44,353 nt of DNA from Bacillota bacterium (GTDB lineage Bacteria; Bacillota; Dethiobacteria; Dethiobacterales; Dethiobacteraceae): positions 1-44,353 of the forward strand of contig QLUR01000022.1 of NCBI GenBank assembly GCA_018725565.1, given 5' to 3'. The notes under the pieces were generated by a model that made no database searches, was not told where the DNA came from, and worked only from the letters and a program-made list of their open reading frames with translations. Positions 25,210 through 34,445 of the stretch are shown in pieces (position 1 is the first letter of the stretch; each line of letters starts with the position of its first letter). The position numbers were made by a program, and so were the translations under genes.

Positions 25210-26097
25210 ATGCCGGCTTTAATAGAAGTTGCCCCGGCCGCTCTGTTTGTGGAAAATCTCTTTTTCCGCCTGGCGACAGCTGCTTTCCTGGTGGCCACTA
25301 CCGGCTACATCCTGAACCTGGCAGGCAAAAAAGAATGGGGGAGCTTTGCCTCTCAGGCTTTAAGGATTGCTTTTGTTTTGCAGACGGCCTTCCTGGCTAT
25401 ACGCGGCATAAACGTGGAGCGCGTACCGTTTGTTGGTCACTATGAGTTCGGCAACCTGTTCATCTGGGGAACGGTACTGGTTTATCTCTGGACGGAATGG
25501 CGTCAGAAGGATAGATACTATGCAGTGGGCGCTTTTTTGCTGCCACTGGTATTGCTCTACGTCATTTATGTCAACCTCCCGCTGGTGAATCCCGTTCATC
25601 GGCCGTTGCCTCTGGTGCTGCGCTACCCGTTGTGGCTTAACATTCATGTGAGCACGTCCGTGTTAGGATATGCCGGCTTTTCCCTGGCTTTTGCTCTGGC
25701 GCTGATGTGGCTGTTGCGTGCGGCGCTGGAACATAAAAAAAATGCCGGTCAGGTTCCGCTTATTTTCAGGGCTGTCTTTCAGGTGCTGCCCCAGCCAAGA
25801 GCCTTGGAGGACTATATGTATTCAGCTTCTTCCTTTGGTTTTCTTTTTCAGACGGCGATGATTGTCTCCGGCTCAATTTGGGCTGACGCTTCCTGGGGCC
25901 GTTACTGGGGCTGGGACCCTAAGGAGATGTGGTCGCTGATTACCTGGTTTGTGTTTGCCGTTTACCTGCATGCCCGCTTTACACAAGGTTGGACCGGCTT
26001 TCGCACCGTAGCTCTGGTGGCGGTGGGCTGGATGACAATGATGTTTACCTGGCTTGGAGTGGCCTGGCTGCTTCCCGGGATCCACTCTTTTGGTTAA
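25210..26097 (+). CDS. resC: Cytochrome c biogenesis protein ResC/CcsA (WWD domain)
   Basis: System II cytochrome c heme lyase subunit. The WWD motif WGRYWGWDPKEMWS and the flanking histidines (LNIHVSTSVLGYAGF, HARFTQGW) are present. Eight or so membrane segments in 295 residues. ATG 25210 starts 2 nt after the resB stop, with AAGGAAGG upstream. Together with ResB it can complete heme ligation, which may explain the lack of ccmF and ccmH here. Confidence 0.93.
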   Translation: MPALIEVAPAALFVENLFFRLATAAFLVATTGYILNLAGKKEWGSFASQALRIAFVLQTAFLAIRGINVERVPFVGHYEFGNLFIWGTVLVYLWTEWRQKDRYYAVGAFLLPLVLLYVIYVNLPLVNPVHRPLPLVLRYPLWLNIHVSTSVLGYAGFSLAFALALMWLLRAALEHKKNAGQVPLIFRAVFQVLPQPRALEDYMYSASSFGFLFQTAMIVSGSIWADASWGRYWGWDPKEMWSLITWFVFAVYLHARFTQGWTGFRTVALVAVGWMTMMFTWLGVAWLLPGIHSFG

Positions 26098-26152
26098 AAC
26101 GGGAACTGACTTAACCGTTGGGAAATGAGTAACTTATAGCTCGGAGGAAACT

Positions 26153-27487
26153 GTGACAGGAATAGTTGTTATCGGCATAAATCATAAAACTGCTGCCGTC
26201 GATCTGAGGGAGAAGCTCTCCTTTACAGAAAACCAACTGGCCCGTTTCTTTGAGTTATGTAAGGAGCGCGGCGAAATTTTGCATTGTGTGGTCCTTTCTA
26301 CCTGCAACCGTACGGAAGTGTATGTTGCCGGCCGGGATGAGGAAGCGTCAGGTCAGGCGGTGACGGAGATGCTGGCTGCTGTTAAGGGAGTTGACGCAGA
26401 CGACGTTCGTTCCGGTCTCTATATTTACGTGCGGGAAAAGGCGGTGGAACACCTGTTCTGTGTTACAGCCGGACTCGACTCCATGATTCTTGGCGAAACG
26501 CAGATTCTAGGGCAGGTAAAAGAAGCATACAACAAGGCGTGTGCTGCCGGTATGGCCGGCAGCGTTTTCCACGTTCTTTTCCGGCAGGCGATAACTGCTG
26601 CCAAACGTGTGCAAACTGAAACAGGCATCAACCAGAAAGCGGCATCGATTTCCTATGCGGCTGTAGAACTGGCGAAAAAAATCTTTGGGCGCTTACAAGA
26701 CCATACTGTGATGGTACTTGGCGCCGGCAAGATGAGTGAACTGACATTGCGCCATCTTTATGATCAGGGCGCCAGGCGCGTAATTGTCGTCAACCGTACC
26801 AAAGCACACGCCGACCAGTTGGCAGCCAGTTTTGGCGGTATTTCGGAATACTATGAAAAACGGCGTGAGTGCCTGATTAAGGCTGATATCGTGATCTCAT
26901 CCACACGTGCGCCGCATTTTGTGTTGGGCAAGGAAGAGATGTCCCAGGTAATGCGCCTGCGCTGCGGCCGCCCCCTTTTCTTAATAGATATTGCTGTGCC
27001 ACGCGATGTGGACCCGCGGGTTAAAGAGCTGGAAAATGTTTTCCTTTTTAACATCGACGATTTGCAGGAAGTCGTCACCGCCAATTTAAGAGAGCGTAAG
27101 CAGGAGGCTGAAAGAGCAAGACAGATCTTGCGGCAGGAAATCAACGAGTTTCAGGTTTGGGTTAAAACTCAGGAGGTTGTACCGCTGATTGCGGCATTGC
27201 GACAGAAAGCGGAAGCCATCCGCCAGGCTGAGCTGGGGATAACCATTAAAAGACTGTCGAATTTAAGTGAAAAAGAAAAAAAGCACATTGATAACCTGAC
27301 GCGGGCCATCGTCAACCGCATCTTGCGCGAACCGCTGCTGCGAATAAAGGAAGTTGCCCTTGATGACAACAGCGACACATTTGTTGATTTGCTTTGTCAT
27401 CTGTTTAACTTGAAAAATGAGGCGCCAGAAATTTCCCGTACCGGCCGGCAGGTACCAGAGTCCGGTGCAGAAGCAGGACACTCATGA
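26153..27487 (+). CDS. hemA: Glutamyl-tRNA reductase HemA
   Basis: First committed step of C5-type tetrapyrrole synthesis: glutamyl-tRNA to glutamate-1-semialdehyde with NADPH. The catalytic C51 is in LSTCNRTEVYV; GINHKTAAVDLREKL at the start and LGETQILGQVKEAY are family marks. The NADPH domain has VLGAGKMSEL and the C-terminal dimerisation helices follow. 444 residues. GTG 26153 with GGAGGAAAC just upstream. It overlaps the next gene by 4 nt and heads the heme operon. Confidence 0.95.
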   Translation: MTGIVVIGINHKTAAVDLREKLSFTENQLARFFELCKERGEILHCVVLSTCNRTEVYVAGRDEEASGQAVTEMLAAVKGVDADDVRSGLYIYVREKAVEHLFCVTAGLDSMILGETQILGQVKEAYNKACAAGMAGSVFHVLFRQAITAAKRVQTETGINQKAASISYAAVELAKKIFGRLQDHTVMVLGAGKMSELTLRHLYDQGARRVIVVNRTKAHADQLAASFGGISEYYEKRRECLIKADIVISSTRAPHFVLGKEEMSQVMRLRCGRPLFLIDIAVPRDVDPRVKELENVFLFNIDDLQEVVTANLRERKQEAERARQILRQEINEFQVWVKTQEVVPLIAALRQKAEAIRQAELGITIKRLSNLSEKEKKHIDNLTRAIVNRILREPLLRIKEVALDDNSDTFVDLLCHLFNLKNEAPEISRTGRQVPESGAEAGHS

Positions 27488-28152
27488 CCCGCTATATTCC
27501 CTTGATGCTAAGAGTGCAGGACAAGCTTTGCCTGGTGGTGGGCGGCGGCAGCGTGGCCGCCAGAAAAACAGGCATATTGCTGGGATACGGTGCCACTGTC
27601 CTGATCGTCAGTCCGGAACTCATACCGTCCCTGCAGGAACTGGAAAAACAGGGGCGCATCGGCTGGCTGGCCAGACCTTACAGTACGGAAGCACTGGACG
27701 GAGTGTTCCTGGTTGTCGCCGCTGCCGGGGATTCCACCGTTAACAGGCAAGTAGCCGCAGACTGCGAGAGGTGCGGAGTGCCTGTTAATGTTGTCGACGC
27801 GCCGGAACTCTGTACGTTTATCGTGCCAGCGGTTGTAAAGCGCGGAGAGCTGCTCATTGCTGTTTCCACAGCCGGAGCCTCGCCTGCCCTGGCCCGGCGT
27901 ATCCGGGAAGAGCTGGAAAAGCAGTTTGACGAGACCTATAGTATTTTGTTGGCAGCGCTGAAGGTGGCACGTGACTATGTCAGGCAAAATATTCCAGACC
28001 CGGTGCGCCGGAAAGCGGTGTTGACCGCCCTGGCTGACGCCGACCTGCTTTCTGTTCTGGAAGAAGGAGGAACTGCCGCGCTGTCTGCCTCTATCAATAT
28101 AATTATTGGAGGTACCGATGCCAAGGGAAGCGATTGTCGTCGGCAGCCGTGA
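27484..28152 (+). CDS. Precorrin-2 dehydrogenase (SirC/Met8-like), possibly with ferrochelatase activity
   Basis: Oxidises precorrin-2 to sirohydrochlorin with NAD+. The Rossmann loop VVGGGSVAARKTG is at 18-30 and the family aspartate D105 in NVVDAPELCTF, followed by the STAGASPALARRIREELE helix. 222 residues, as in YlnF/SirC or Met8. Met8-type proteins also insert iron; this cannot be decided from sequence, and CbiX (4505-4879) is another candidate chelatase. ATG 27484 overlaps the hemA stop, and the gene overlaps hemC by 35 nt. Confidence 0.9.
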   Translation: MTRYIPLMLRVQDKLCLVVGGGSVAARKTGILLGYGATVLIVSPELIPSLQELEKQGRIGWLARPYSTEALDGVFLVVAAAGDSTVNRQVAADCERCGVPVNVVDAPELCTFIVPAVVKRGELLIAVSTAGASPALARRIREELEKQFDETYSILLAALKVARDYVRQNIPDPVRRKAVLTALADADLLSVLEEGGTAALSASINIIIGGTDAKGSDCRRQP

Positions 28153-29068
28153 TTCAGAGTTGGCTTTGATTCAGGCTAATTATGTAATAGCGGCCCTGCA
28201 AGAAAAATTTCCTGCTGTTGACTTTCCGTTAAAAAAAATTAAAACAGAAGGGGACAGGTTATTGGAGGTGGCGCTGGCCAAAATCGGCGGCAAAGGCCTG
28301 TTTGTCAAGGAAATTGAAAATGCCTTGCTGGCGGGTGAAATTGACCTGGCCGTTCACAGCATGAAAGACGTTCCTGCCGTTATTCCTGCCGGGCTGACTA
28401 TCGCGGCGGTAACTGAACGGGAAGACCCCAGGGACTGTTTCATCGCGCTTGACGGTAAAAGCGGGTTGATGGACCTGCAGCCAGGCGCGGTAGTCGGGAC
28501 TTCGTCCCTGCGCCGAACGGCGCAGCTGCTGGCCTTGCGTCCTGACCTGCGAATCATCTCGCTGCGCGGAAACCTGCAAACCCGTTTCCGTAAACTGCAG
28601 GAGATGGCCCTTGACGGCATTGTCCTGGCCTATGCCGGTGTGTCAAGGCTGGGGTGGGCGGACCGGATAGCGGAAATATTCGGTTTTGACAACTGTCTTC
28701 CGGCAGCCGGGCAGGGGGCGCTCGGCATTGAAACGCGGCTTGACGATGAGCGAACCAATAGGGTCGCCAAATTTCTTGACAATAAAGCAGCCCGGGCCGC
28801 GGTGACTTCTGAACGCGCGCTGCTGCGGCGGCTGGAGGGCGGCTGCCAGGTTCCCGTTGGCGCTTACGCCCGGCTTGTGGACGGAGGGACGCTTGTGCTG
28901 GACGGCAAAGTCTGCAGCCTGGACGGGAAATGGGTAGTACACGGGCAACTGGGTGGCAAGGTAAACGAGGCGGCGGCGATTGGTGAACAGCTGGCCGAAA
29001 CGCTGTTGCGGCAAGGTGCCGCGGAAATCTTATGTCAGGTGAGACAGGGGTTTTCCAGGCATGACTAA
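28118..29068 (+). CDS. hemC: Porphobilinogen deaminase (hydroxymethylbilane synthase) HemC
   Basis: Joins four porphobilinogens into hydroxymethylbilane. The catalytic aspartate D84 is in HSMKDVP and the cysteine C243 in LEGGCQVPVGAYA carries the dipyrromethane cofactor. 316 residues. The start ATG 28118 is used because GGAGG (28108-28112) fits it; a TTG at 28106 lies within that site. It overlaps the preceding gene by 35 nt and cobA-hemD by 8 nt. Confidence 0.95.
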   Translation: MPREAIVVGSRDSELALIQANYVIAALQEKFPAVDFPLKKIKTEGDRLLEVALAKIGGKGLFVKEIENALLAGEIDLAVHSMKDVPAVIPAGLTIAAVTEREDPRDCFIALDGKSGLMDLQPGAVVGTSSLRRTAQLLALRPDLRIISLRGNLQTRFRKLQEMALDGIVLAYAGVSRLGWADRIAEIFGFDNCLPAAGQGALGIETRLDDERTNRVAKFLDNKAARAAVTSERALLRRLEGGCQVPVGAYARLVDGGTLVLDGKVCSLDGKWVVHGQLGGKVNEAAAIGEQLAETLLRQGAAEILCQVRQGFSRHD

Positions 29069-30590
29069 GACGGGAATAGTCTATCTGGTTGGCGCAGGTC
29101 CGGGAGACCCCGGACTGATTACCGTTAAAGGCCTGGACTGTATCAAACGGGCAGAAGTCCTCGTCTATGACCGGCTGGCCGGCAAGCGCCTGTTAAGTTA
29201 CGCTTCCGCAGCTTGCGAGATGATTTATGTAGGCAAAATGCCAGACCGCCACACACTGCGGCAGGAGGAGATCAACCAGCTGCTGCTGAAGAAGGCGTTG
29301 GAGGGCCGTGTTGTCACCCGTCTGAAGGGGGGAGACCCTTACGTTTTTGGACGAGGCGGCGAGGAAGCGGAATCACTGGCCAGAAATAACGTGCCCTTCG
29401 AAATAGTTCCCGGCGTTACTTCCGCAATCGCTGTGCCGGCTTATGCCGGAATCCCGGTTACCCACCGTGGGGTTGCCTCCAGTTTTGCTGTGATTACCGG
29501 TCACGAGGACCCAACCAAGGATGAGTCCTCGATTGCCTGGGAGAAGATCGCTACTGCGCATGGGACTCTTGTCTTCCTGATGGGTGCGGGCAATCTGCCC
29601 CTAATTGCAAGCAAACTGCAGCGTTACGGGCGCCCGGCCTCTACCCCGGTGGCGCTAATCCGCTGGGGAACGCGCCCGGAGCAGCGCACCCTGACCGGGA
29701 CACTGGCGTCAATCGTGCGAGAGGCAGAGGGGGGAGGTTTTACTTCACCAGCCATTATCGTGGTCGGGGAAGTCGTGACTTTGCGCGAGACGCTGTCCTG
29801 GTTTGAGAAAAAACCGCTGTTTGGCAAGCGGGTGGTGGTCACGCGCTCCCGTGAACAGGCAGGCAGTCTGTCGGAACGCATCGAGGCACTGGGCGGAGAG
29901 GCATTCGAATTTCCGGCCATCGCCATCGCCGAACCGGAAGATTTTGCTCCGCTTGACGAAGCCATCAGCCGGGCAGAGACCTATGACTGGCTGATTTTTA
30001 CCAGCGTCAACGGTGTCGATGCTTTTTTCGCACGCCTGCGCCGGCAGGGCCGTGACATTCGTAATCTGAAAGGCGCCAGGCTCTGTGCTATCGGCCCGAA
30101 AACGAAGGAGCGCCTGGAGGCACTGTGCCTGAACGTGGAATACGTGCCGGAGGAGTACCGTGCCGAAGCGGTGCTGGAGGGGCTGAAAGGAAAGCTGAGG
30201 TCCGGCGAGCGGGTGCTGCTGCCGCGCGCCGATATAGCCCGGCAGATACTGCCAGACACTCTGCGGAGCATGGGGGCGGAGGTGGATAACATTATTGTCT
30301 ACCGCACCGTGCGCGGTGGCGGTGACGCGAGGTTGCTGCGCGAGCTGCTGGAGAAGAAAATGATTCATTATATAACCTTTACCAGTTCCTCCACGGTCAG
30401 AAATTTTGTTGAAACTTTTAATTACCCCAGCCTTCACTCCTTGCTGAAGGGCGTCAGGCTGGTCAGTATCGGCCCTGTCACCTCACAGGCGGCCCGCGAT
30501 TTGGGGCTGGCAATCGCCATTGAAGCGGCGGAATACACCATTGACGGCCTGATGGATGTTTTGATAAGGGAGAGGGAACAAAATGATTAG
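29061..30590 (+). CDS. cobA-hemD: Fused uroporphyrinogen-III C-methyltransferase / uroporphyrinogen-III synthase (CobA-HemD)
   Basis: 509 residues with two enzymes in one chain. Residues 1-245 are the SUMT domain (YLVGAGPGDPGLITVKG, TRLKGGDPYVFGRGGEE, VPGVTSAIAVPAYAGIPVTHRG), which methylates uroporphyrinogen III to precorrin-2. Residues about 250-505 are uroporphyrinogen-III synthase (FGKRVVVTRSREQAGSLSERIEALGGEAFEFP, ITFTSSSTVRNF). This fusion is common in Clostridia. The product feeds both the B12 and heme branches. It overlaps both neighbouring genes by 8 nt. Confidence 0.95.
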   Translation: MTKTGIVYLVGAGPGDPGLITVKGLDCIKRAEVLVYDRLAGKRLLSYASAACEMIYVGKMPDRHTLRQEEINQLLLKKALEGRVVTRLKGGDPYVFGRGGEEAESLARNNVPFEIVPGVTSAIAVPAYAGIPVTHRGVASSFAVITGHEDPTKDESSIAWEKIATAHGTLVFLMGAGNLPLIASKLQRYGRPASTPVALIRWGTRPEQRTLTGTLASIVREAEGGGFTSPAIIVVGEVVTLRETLSWFEKKPLFGKRVVVTRSREQAGSLSERIEALGGEAFEFPAIAIAEPEDFAPLDEAISRAETYDWLIFTSVNGVDAFFARLRRQGRDIRNLKGARLCAIGPKTKERLEALCLNVEYVPEEYRAEAVLEGLKGKLRSGERVLLPRADIARQILPDTLRSMGAEVDNIIVYRTVRGGGDARLLRELLEKKMIHYITFTSSSTVRNFVETFNYPSLHSLLKGVRLVSIGPVTSQAARDLGLAIAIEAAEYTIDGLMDVLIREREQND

Positions 30591-31767
30591 TGTCACCAAA
30601 CTGCTGTGCGGCGCGGAGCACTTCGGTGACAGCTTGCGTTATGGCGAGCAATCCCGGGGGGCGGTACACGGCACATCACACGGTGCCGGGCCGGTTGTAG
30701 TCTGGAACTCGACCAGGACTTGCAACATGAAGTGTATCCACTGTTATATGGAATCTGAGCCTGTCCGCTACGAGAATGAACTTAGCACGGCCGAGGCTAG
30801 AAAGTTTATTGACGACTTGGTCGAGTTCAAGGTGCCGGTCATCCTTTTTTCAGGCGGCGAACCGCTGATTCGCCCGGACTTCTTTGACTTGGCCCGCTAC
30901 GCGGCGCGCCGGGGTTTGCGGGTGACCATCTCGACCAACGGAACGCTGATTGACCGGGAAACGGCGCGTCAGATCAAAAAAATCGGCGTCGGTTACGTGG
31001 GTATCAGCCTGGATGGCGTCGGCGCCAAAAACGATGAGTTTCGGAAAATGCCGGGCGCTTTTGACAAAGCGCTGGCCGGGATCCGTAATTGCCTGGAAAT
31101 AGGACAGCGCGTTGGTTTGCGCTTTACGATCAACCGGCATAACTACGGGGAAATGGAAAATATTTTCACCTTAATCGAGGAAGAAGGCATCCCGCGGGTT
31201 TGCTTCTATCACCTGGTGTACTCCGGACGCGGCTCGGAAATGATCAGGGAAGACGTTACTCTGGAGGAAAGCCGCCACGCCATGGACCTGATTATTGACA
31301 AAACACTCTGTTTTGCCGCCAGGGGACTGGATAAGGAGGTCCTGACCGTGGATAACCATGCTGACGGCGTCTATCTCTACCTGCGCATGATAGAGGAAGA
31401 CCCCGGCCGTGCCGCTAAAGTATGGGACCTGCTGCGCAACAACGGCGGCAACCGTACCGGCATTGCCATCGGTCAGGTTGACAACCAGGGGTTTGTCCAC
31501 GCCGACCAGTTTACCCAGAACCATACCTTCGGCAGCGTCCGGGAGCGCAAGTTCGGCGAGATCTGGACCGACTGCAGCAACCCCATCCTGGCGGGGCTGA
31601 AGGATCGCAAACCGCTGCTCAAGGGCCGCTGCGCCGCCTGCAAGTGGCTTGCAGTCTGCAACGGCAATTTCCGGGCCCGGGCCGAGGCGGTTACCGGAGA
31701 CTTCTGGGAGTCGGATCCGGCGTGTTATCTGACTGACGAAGAAATCGGAATCGTAACAGGCTGTTGA
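30583..31767 (+). CDS. nirJ1: Radical SAM protein NirJ1 (AhbC-like), siroheme-to-heme pathway
   Basis: Radical SAM enzyme with the 4Fe-4S motif C47-NMK-C51-IH-C54 and GGEP-type SAM contacts (FSGGEPLIRPDF). A SPASM-like C-terminal part has CAACKWLAVC and a later Cys (DPACYL) for auxiliary clusters. 394 residues. NirJ1 of Firmicutes corresponds to AhbC, which removes two acetate side chains from didecarboxysiroheme to give Fe-coproporphyrin III. The presence of nirJ2, ahbA and ahbB nearby supports heme b rather than heme d1 synthesis. ATG 30583 overlaps cobA-hemD by 8 nt. Confidence 0.88.
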   Translation: MISVTKLLCGAEHFGDSLRYGEQSRGAVHGTSHGAGPVVVWNSTRTCNMKCIHCYMESEPVRYENELSTAEARKFIDDLVEFKVPVILFSGGEPLIRPDFFDLARYAARRGLRVTISTNGTLIDRETARQIKKIGVGYVGISLDGVGAKNDEFRKMPGAFDKALAGIRNCLEIGQRVGLRFTINRHNYGEMENIFTLIEEEGIPRVCFYHLVYSGRGSEMIREDVTLEESRHAMDLIIDKTLCFAARGLDKEVLTVDNHADGVYLYLRMIEEDPGRAAKVWDLLRNNGGNRTGIAIGQVDNQGFVHADQFTQNHTFGSVRERKFGEIWTDCSNPILAGLKDRKPLLKGRCAACKWLAVCNGNFRARAEAVTGDFWESDPACYLTDEEIGIVTGC

Positions 31768-31973
31768 TAAGCGGCGCATCTCTTCGTCGCTGCGGGAACC
31801 CCTTGCTCCTCGACCTGCTTGCTTCTGAACAGCCTGCGGCTTGCACCGGAGCGTGAAAATACCGCAACCCACTGTTTTATCAGGCGTTAAATAGAAGGAT
31901 GAAAATAAACCGTGTTTTTGATCCACCTGTAGGGCACGGCATGCCGTGCCCGCATTTTAGGGAGGTGTTTGTG
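31768..31973. other. 206-nt gap between nirJ1 and hemB with a perfect palindrome
   Basis: The otherwise overlapping heme operon is interrupted here. GGGCACGGCATGCCGTGCCC (31932-31951) is a perfect 20-nt palindrome that could fold into a strong hairpin ending 9 nt before the hemB ribosome site. The first part (about 31775-31845) reads like a dispersed intergenic repeat and codes for nothing recognisable. I see no clear promoter. The palindrome resembles short repeats scattered in many bacterial genomes. Confidence 0.55.
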
Positions 31974-32957
31974 ATGGAATTTCCTGTAGTCAGGCCGCGG
32001 CGCTTGCGTGCGAGCGAAGCGATGAGGCGTTTGGTGCGGGAGACGGATCTGCTGCCCCGCGATTTCGTCTATCCGCTCTTTGTCACAAACGGGGTAAATA
32101 TTAAAAATCCAATTGTTTCTATGCCCGATATTTACCAGATGTCGACAGACAATATCCTGAAAGAAGGGGAAGAGTGTCTGAAACTGGGAATCCCTGCCGT
32201 GATTCTCTTTGGTATACCCGCCTACAAGGATGAAAAAGGTTCTTCAGGCTATGACCCGGAGGAGGCGGTGCAAAAAGCGGTGGCTGCCCTGAAAAAAGAA
32301 TACCCGGAGCTGATCGTGATTACCGACGTCTGCCTGTGCGAGTATACCAGTCACGGGCATTGCGGCCTGGTGGCTGACGGCGAGGTGCAAAACGACCCGA
32401 CGCTCGGTCTTCTGGCTAAAGCAGCACTTTCCCATGCCCGAGCCGGAGCGGACATCGTAGCCCCGTCAGATATGATGGACGGGCGTGTGCGGGCAATCCG
32501 CTCCACTCTTGATGAGCATGGTTTTTCCCATCTGCCGGTTCTTTCCTACGCGGCTAAATATGCCTCCGCTTTTTACGGACCGTTCCGGGAAGCTGCCGGT
32601 TCTGCGCCGCAATTTGGCGACCGGCGCTCCTATCAGATGGACCCGGGCAATGTGCGGGAAGCGTTGAAGGAAATTGAACAGGACCTGGCGGAAGGCGCCG
32701 ACATGGTGATGGTTAAGCCGGCTCTTGCCTACCTTGATGTGATCAGGACGGTCAAGGAGTCTACTAACGTGCCGGTCGCTGCCTATAACGTTTCCGGTGA
32801 GTATGCCATGGTTAAGGCGGCAGCACAAAAAGGCTGGGTCGACGAGCGAAAAATAGCTCTGGAAATGCTGACCGGCATAAAGCGGGCTGGTGCCGACTTC
32901 ATTTTAAGCTATTTTGCGAAGCAGGCAGTAAAGTGGCTGAAGGAGGGAAATATTTGA
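31974..32957 (+). CDS. hemB: Porphobilinogen synthase HemB
   Basis: Condenses two 5-aminolevulinates to porphobilinogen. Schiff-base lysines K195 (SYAAKYAS) and K248 (MVMVKPA) and zinc-type cysteines C120, C122 and C130 (DVCLCEYTSHGHCG) are all present. 327 residues. ATG 31974 is chosen because GGGAGGTG (31960-31967) precedes it; the upstream in-frame start at 31899 would translate the palindrome. It overlaps nirJ2 by 4 nt (TTGA). Confidence 0.95.
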   Translation: MEFPVVRPRRLRASEAMRRLVRETDLLPRDFVYPLFVTNGVNIKNPIVSMPDIYQMSTDNILKEGEECLKLGIPAVILFGIPAYKDEKGSSGYDPEEAVQKAVAALKKEYPELIVITDVCLCEYTSHGHCGLVADGEVQNDPTLGLLAKAALSHARAGADIVAPSDMMDGRVRAIRSTLDEHGFSHLPVLSYAAKYASAFYGPFREAAGSAPQFGDRRSYQMDPGNVREALKEIEQDLAEGADMVMVKPALAYLDVIRTVKESTNVPVAAYNVSGEYAMVKAAAQKGWVDERKIALEMLTGIKRAGADFILSYFAKQAVKWLKEGNI

Positions 32958-33955
32958 TTATTTCCTGGAACACAACCAGGGAGTGCCATCTAAAATGCAA
33001 ACACTGTTACCGGGACGCCGGGACCAGGGAGCAAAGCGAGCTTTCGTTCAGTGAAGGGCGGGAACTGATTGCGGAAATTGCCAAAGCCGGCTTTAAAATA
33101 CTGATTCTTTCCGGCGGTGAACCGCTGCTGCGGGAAGATATCTTTGACCTGACCTCCTGTGCCAAAGAGGCGGGCTTGCGACCTGTGTTCGGGACCACCG
33201 GCACCACCATAACTCCCAAAGTGGCCGAACGGCTTAAAAAGGCCGGCGCTGCCTGCATCGGCATTTCACTGGACAGCGCCGAACCTGCCATACACGAAGA
33301 GCTTCGCCAGGTTCCCGGCTCTTTTGCCGCCGCCATCGAAGGGATGAATAACTGTCGGGCTGTAGGACTGCCCTTCCAGGTGCATACTACGGTGATGGAA
33401 CAAAACTACGCCGAGTTCGAGGCGATTACTGACCTGGCCGTGGAGCTAGGCGCTGCCTCCCACCATATTTTTTTCCTGGTGCCGGCTGGCCGGGCCAAGG
33501 ATATTGAAACCGAGGCGCTGCGCGAAAAGCAGTACGAACAATTGCTGCACCGGATTTTAATAAAACAGCGTCAGGCAGACATCGAGTTAAAGCCTACCTG
33601 CGCACCGCAATTTATGCGTGTTGCCCGTCAGCTTGGAATGAAGATGAGATTTACCCGCGGCTGCCTGGCCGGCACCGCTTATTGCTGTATTCTCCCGGAC
33701 GGTGAGGTTCATCCCTGCCCTTACCTCCCGGCCAGGGTCGGCAATGTCCGCAAGATGCCGTTTTCGGAAATCTGGCGGACGGCAGAAATGTTTCAGCAGT
33801 TGCGCAGCGACCGGTTCGGTGGCAAATGCGGCACTTGCAACCATAAGGATGTGTGCGGCGGCTGCCGGGCGCGCGCCTACTATTACACCGGAGGGGACTT
33901 CATGGCCGAGGACCCGTGGTGCCTGTACCGGAGAGGATTGAGCAATGATGCATAA
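32954..33955 (+). CDS. nirJ2: Radical SAM protein NirJ2 (AhbD-like heme synthase)
   Basis: Radical SAM enzyme with C11-HLK-C15-KH-C18, FSGGEP-type loop (LILSGGEPLLREDIF), and a SPASM-like C-terminal region rich in cysteines (CLAGTAYCCILPDGEVHPCPY, CGTCNHKDVCGGCRARAYYYTGG). 333 residues from TTG 32954, which has AAGGAGGG at 32940-32947; GTG 32933 lies before the ribosome site. AhbD-type enzymes decarboxylate two propionates of Fe-coproporphyrin III to the vinyl groups of heme b. Assignment of NirJ1 and NirJ2 to the two steps follows the family, not direct evidence. Confidence 0.88.
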   Translation: MIISWNTTRECHLKCKHCYRDAGTREQSELSFSEGRELIAEIAKAGFKILILSGGEPLLREDIFDLTSCAKEAGLRPVFGTTGTTITPKVAERLKKAGAACIGISLDSAEPAIHEELRQVPGSFAAAIEGMNNCRAVGLPFQVHTTVMEQNYAEFEAITDLAVELGAASHHIFFLVPAGRAKDIETEALREKQYEQLLHRILIKQRQADIELKPTCAPQFMRVARQLGMKMRFTRGCLAGTAYCCILPDGEVHPCPYLPARVGNVRKMPFSEIWRTAEMFQQLRSDRFGGKCGTCNHKDVCGGCRARAYYYTGGDFMAEDPWCLYRRGLSNDA

Positions 33956-34445
33956 GCATGCTGCTGACAACCTTTCTGCCGTTGACAGGGAACTGCTCAA
34001 TTTTATCCAAATGGACTTCCCCAGGACTACGCGTCCCTTTGCAGAAATAGGCCGGCAGCTTGGCCTTTCTGAGGCGGAGGTGCTCAATCGCGTGCAGACG
34101 CTGAAGGCTGCCGGCGTCATCCGCCGCATCGGTGGCATCTTTGCTTCACAGAAAATGGGATTTGCCTCTACCCTAGTGGCAATGCAGGTGGAGGAGGCGA
34201 AACTTGAGGAAGTAGCAACGGTTGTCAACAGCTATGACGGGGTGACACATAATTATGCACGGCGGCACAAATTTAACCTTTGGTTTACGCTGGTAGCACC
34301 ATCGGACGAAGAACTGCAACAAATTCTGAGCGAGGTTGAAGAACTGCCGGGAGTTGTTGCTTTACGTAACCTGCCGGCAGTCAGGGTGTTTAAAATCGGC
34401 GTGAAGTTCAACCTGAACAGGGGAAACCGCAATGCGCCTTACTAA
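33945..34445 (+). CDS. ahbA: Siroheme decarboxylase subunit AhbA (NirD-like)
   Basis: 166-residue protein with an Lrp/AsnC-like winged helix at the N terminus (AVDRELLNFIQMDFPRTTRPFAEIGRQLGLSEAEVLNRVQ) and an alpha/beta domain (VTHNYARRHKFNLWFTLVAPSDEEL). With AhbB it decarboxylates siroheme to 12,18-didecarboxysiroheme. The DNA-binding-like fold is used for catalysis in this family, so it should not be called a regulator. It overlaps nirJ2 by 11 nt and ahbB by 14 nt. Confidence 0.88.
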   Translation: MMHKHAADNLSAVDRELLNFIQMDFPRTTRPFAEIGRQLGLSEAEVLNRVQTLKAAGVIRRIGGIFASQKMGFASTLVAMQVEEAKLEEVATVVNSYDGVTHNYARRHKFNLWFTLVAPSDEELQQILSEVEELPGVVALRNLPAVRVFKIGVKFNLNRGNRNAPY

